Shown here: in pieces, positions 1 through 11,288 of the stretch
Numbering within the stretch: position 1 is the first letter of the stretch
How the letters are laid out: each line of letters starts with the position of its first letter
From: Dunaliella salina
Taxonomy: Eukaryota; Chlorophyta; Chlorophyceae; Chlamydomonadales; Dunaliellaceae
Assembly (NCBI GenBank): GCA_002284615.2
Contig: MU070308.1
Location: 52,907-64,194, forward strand
Direction of reading: 5' to 3'
Length of the DNA: 11,288 bases
Translations under genes and position numbers: made by a program
Notes under the pieces: generated by a model
The model's database searches: none
Told to the model about the DNA's origin: nothing
Seen by the model: the letters and a program-made list of their open reading frames with translations, nothing else

Positions 1-51
<51 letters not shown>
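1..51. repeat. (AC)n microsatellite, cut by left edge
   Basis: An uninterrupted AC dinucleotide run reaches the left window edge, so its full length is unknown. It ends about 22 nt before the acceptor that opens exon 1, at the 3' end of an intron that starts upstream of the window. It lies in-frame-open with exon 1, so an exon reading through it as His-Thr repeats cannot be strictly excluded, but this is unlikely. Confidence 0.95.
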
Positions 52-52
<1 letters not shown>

Positions 53-73
53 TCATGCTCCAATACCACACAG

Positions 74-11288
<11,215 letters not shown>

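Overview
The window looks like nuclear DNA from a green alga, probably a chlamydomonadalean-type flagellate. The evidence is GT-AG introns filling about 84% of the sequence, short GC-rich exons in an AT-richer and repeat-rich background, long (GT)n/(AC)n microsatellites, Ala/Pro/Gly-rich linkers, and a protein that resembles a cilium- and flagellum-associated family. The lineage is an inference; nothing here fixes a species.

The + strand carries one gene that enters before the left edge and leaves at or beyond the right edge. I reconstructed eleven exons by hand: 74-370, 1073-1207, 1799-2065, 2453-2562, 3203-3305, 4598-4705, 5299-5410, 6929-7151, 8255-8444, 9364-9487 and 11088-~11181. All ten internal introns are GT-AG, with phases 0,0,0,2,0,0,1,2,0,1. 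The frame stays open across every junction for 1763 nt, about 587 codons.

Exons 1-7 encode short motif blocks in an order that I recognise from memory as the CFAP92/KIAA1257 (DUF4550-type) architecture: a beta-rich C2-like region with L-PLVV-L-A-PD, a His-rich block ending HVLLAG, PL-LEVHDR, then I-LLELMRGS, RPG-Y--AGS-LK, FSRV-FV-DY and NA-ALGL. Exons 8-11 encode a long, probably disordered Gly/Ser/Pro- and Lys/Arg-rich tail. No promoter, start codon, stop codon or polyadenylation site of this gene can be assigned inside the window.

The introns hold most of the unusual structure. There are duplicated splice-site segments (a triplicated exon 3 acceptor, a tandemly duplicated exon 4 donor, and minisatellites whose units mimic donors or acceptors). 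There are also a dispersed foldback element in two introns, a 33-nt-arm stem-loop, several minisatellites, TG/CA microsatellites beside splice sites, and a strong excess of the word TGCATG. I found no second gene, RNA gene or CRISPR array.
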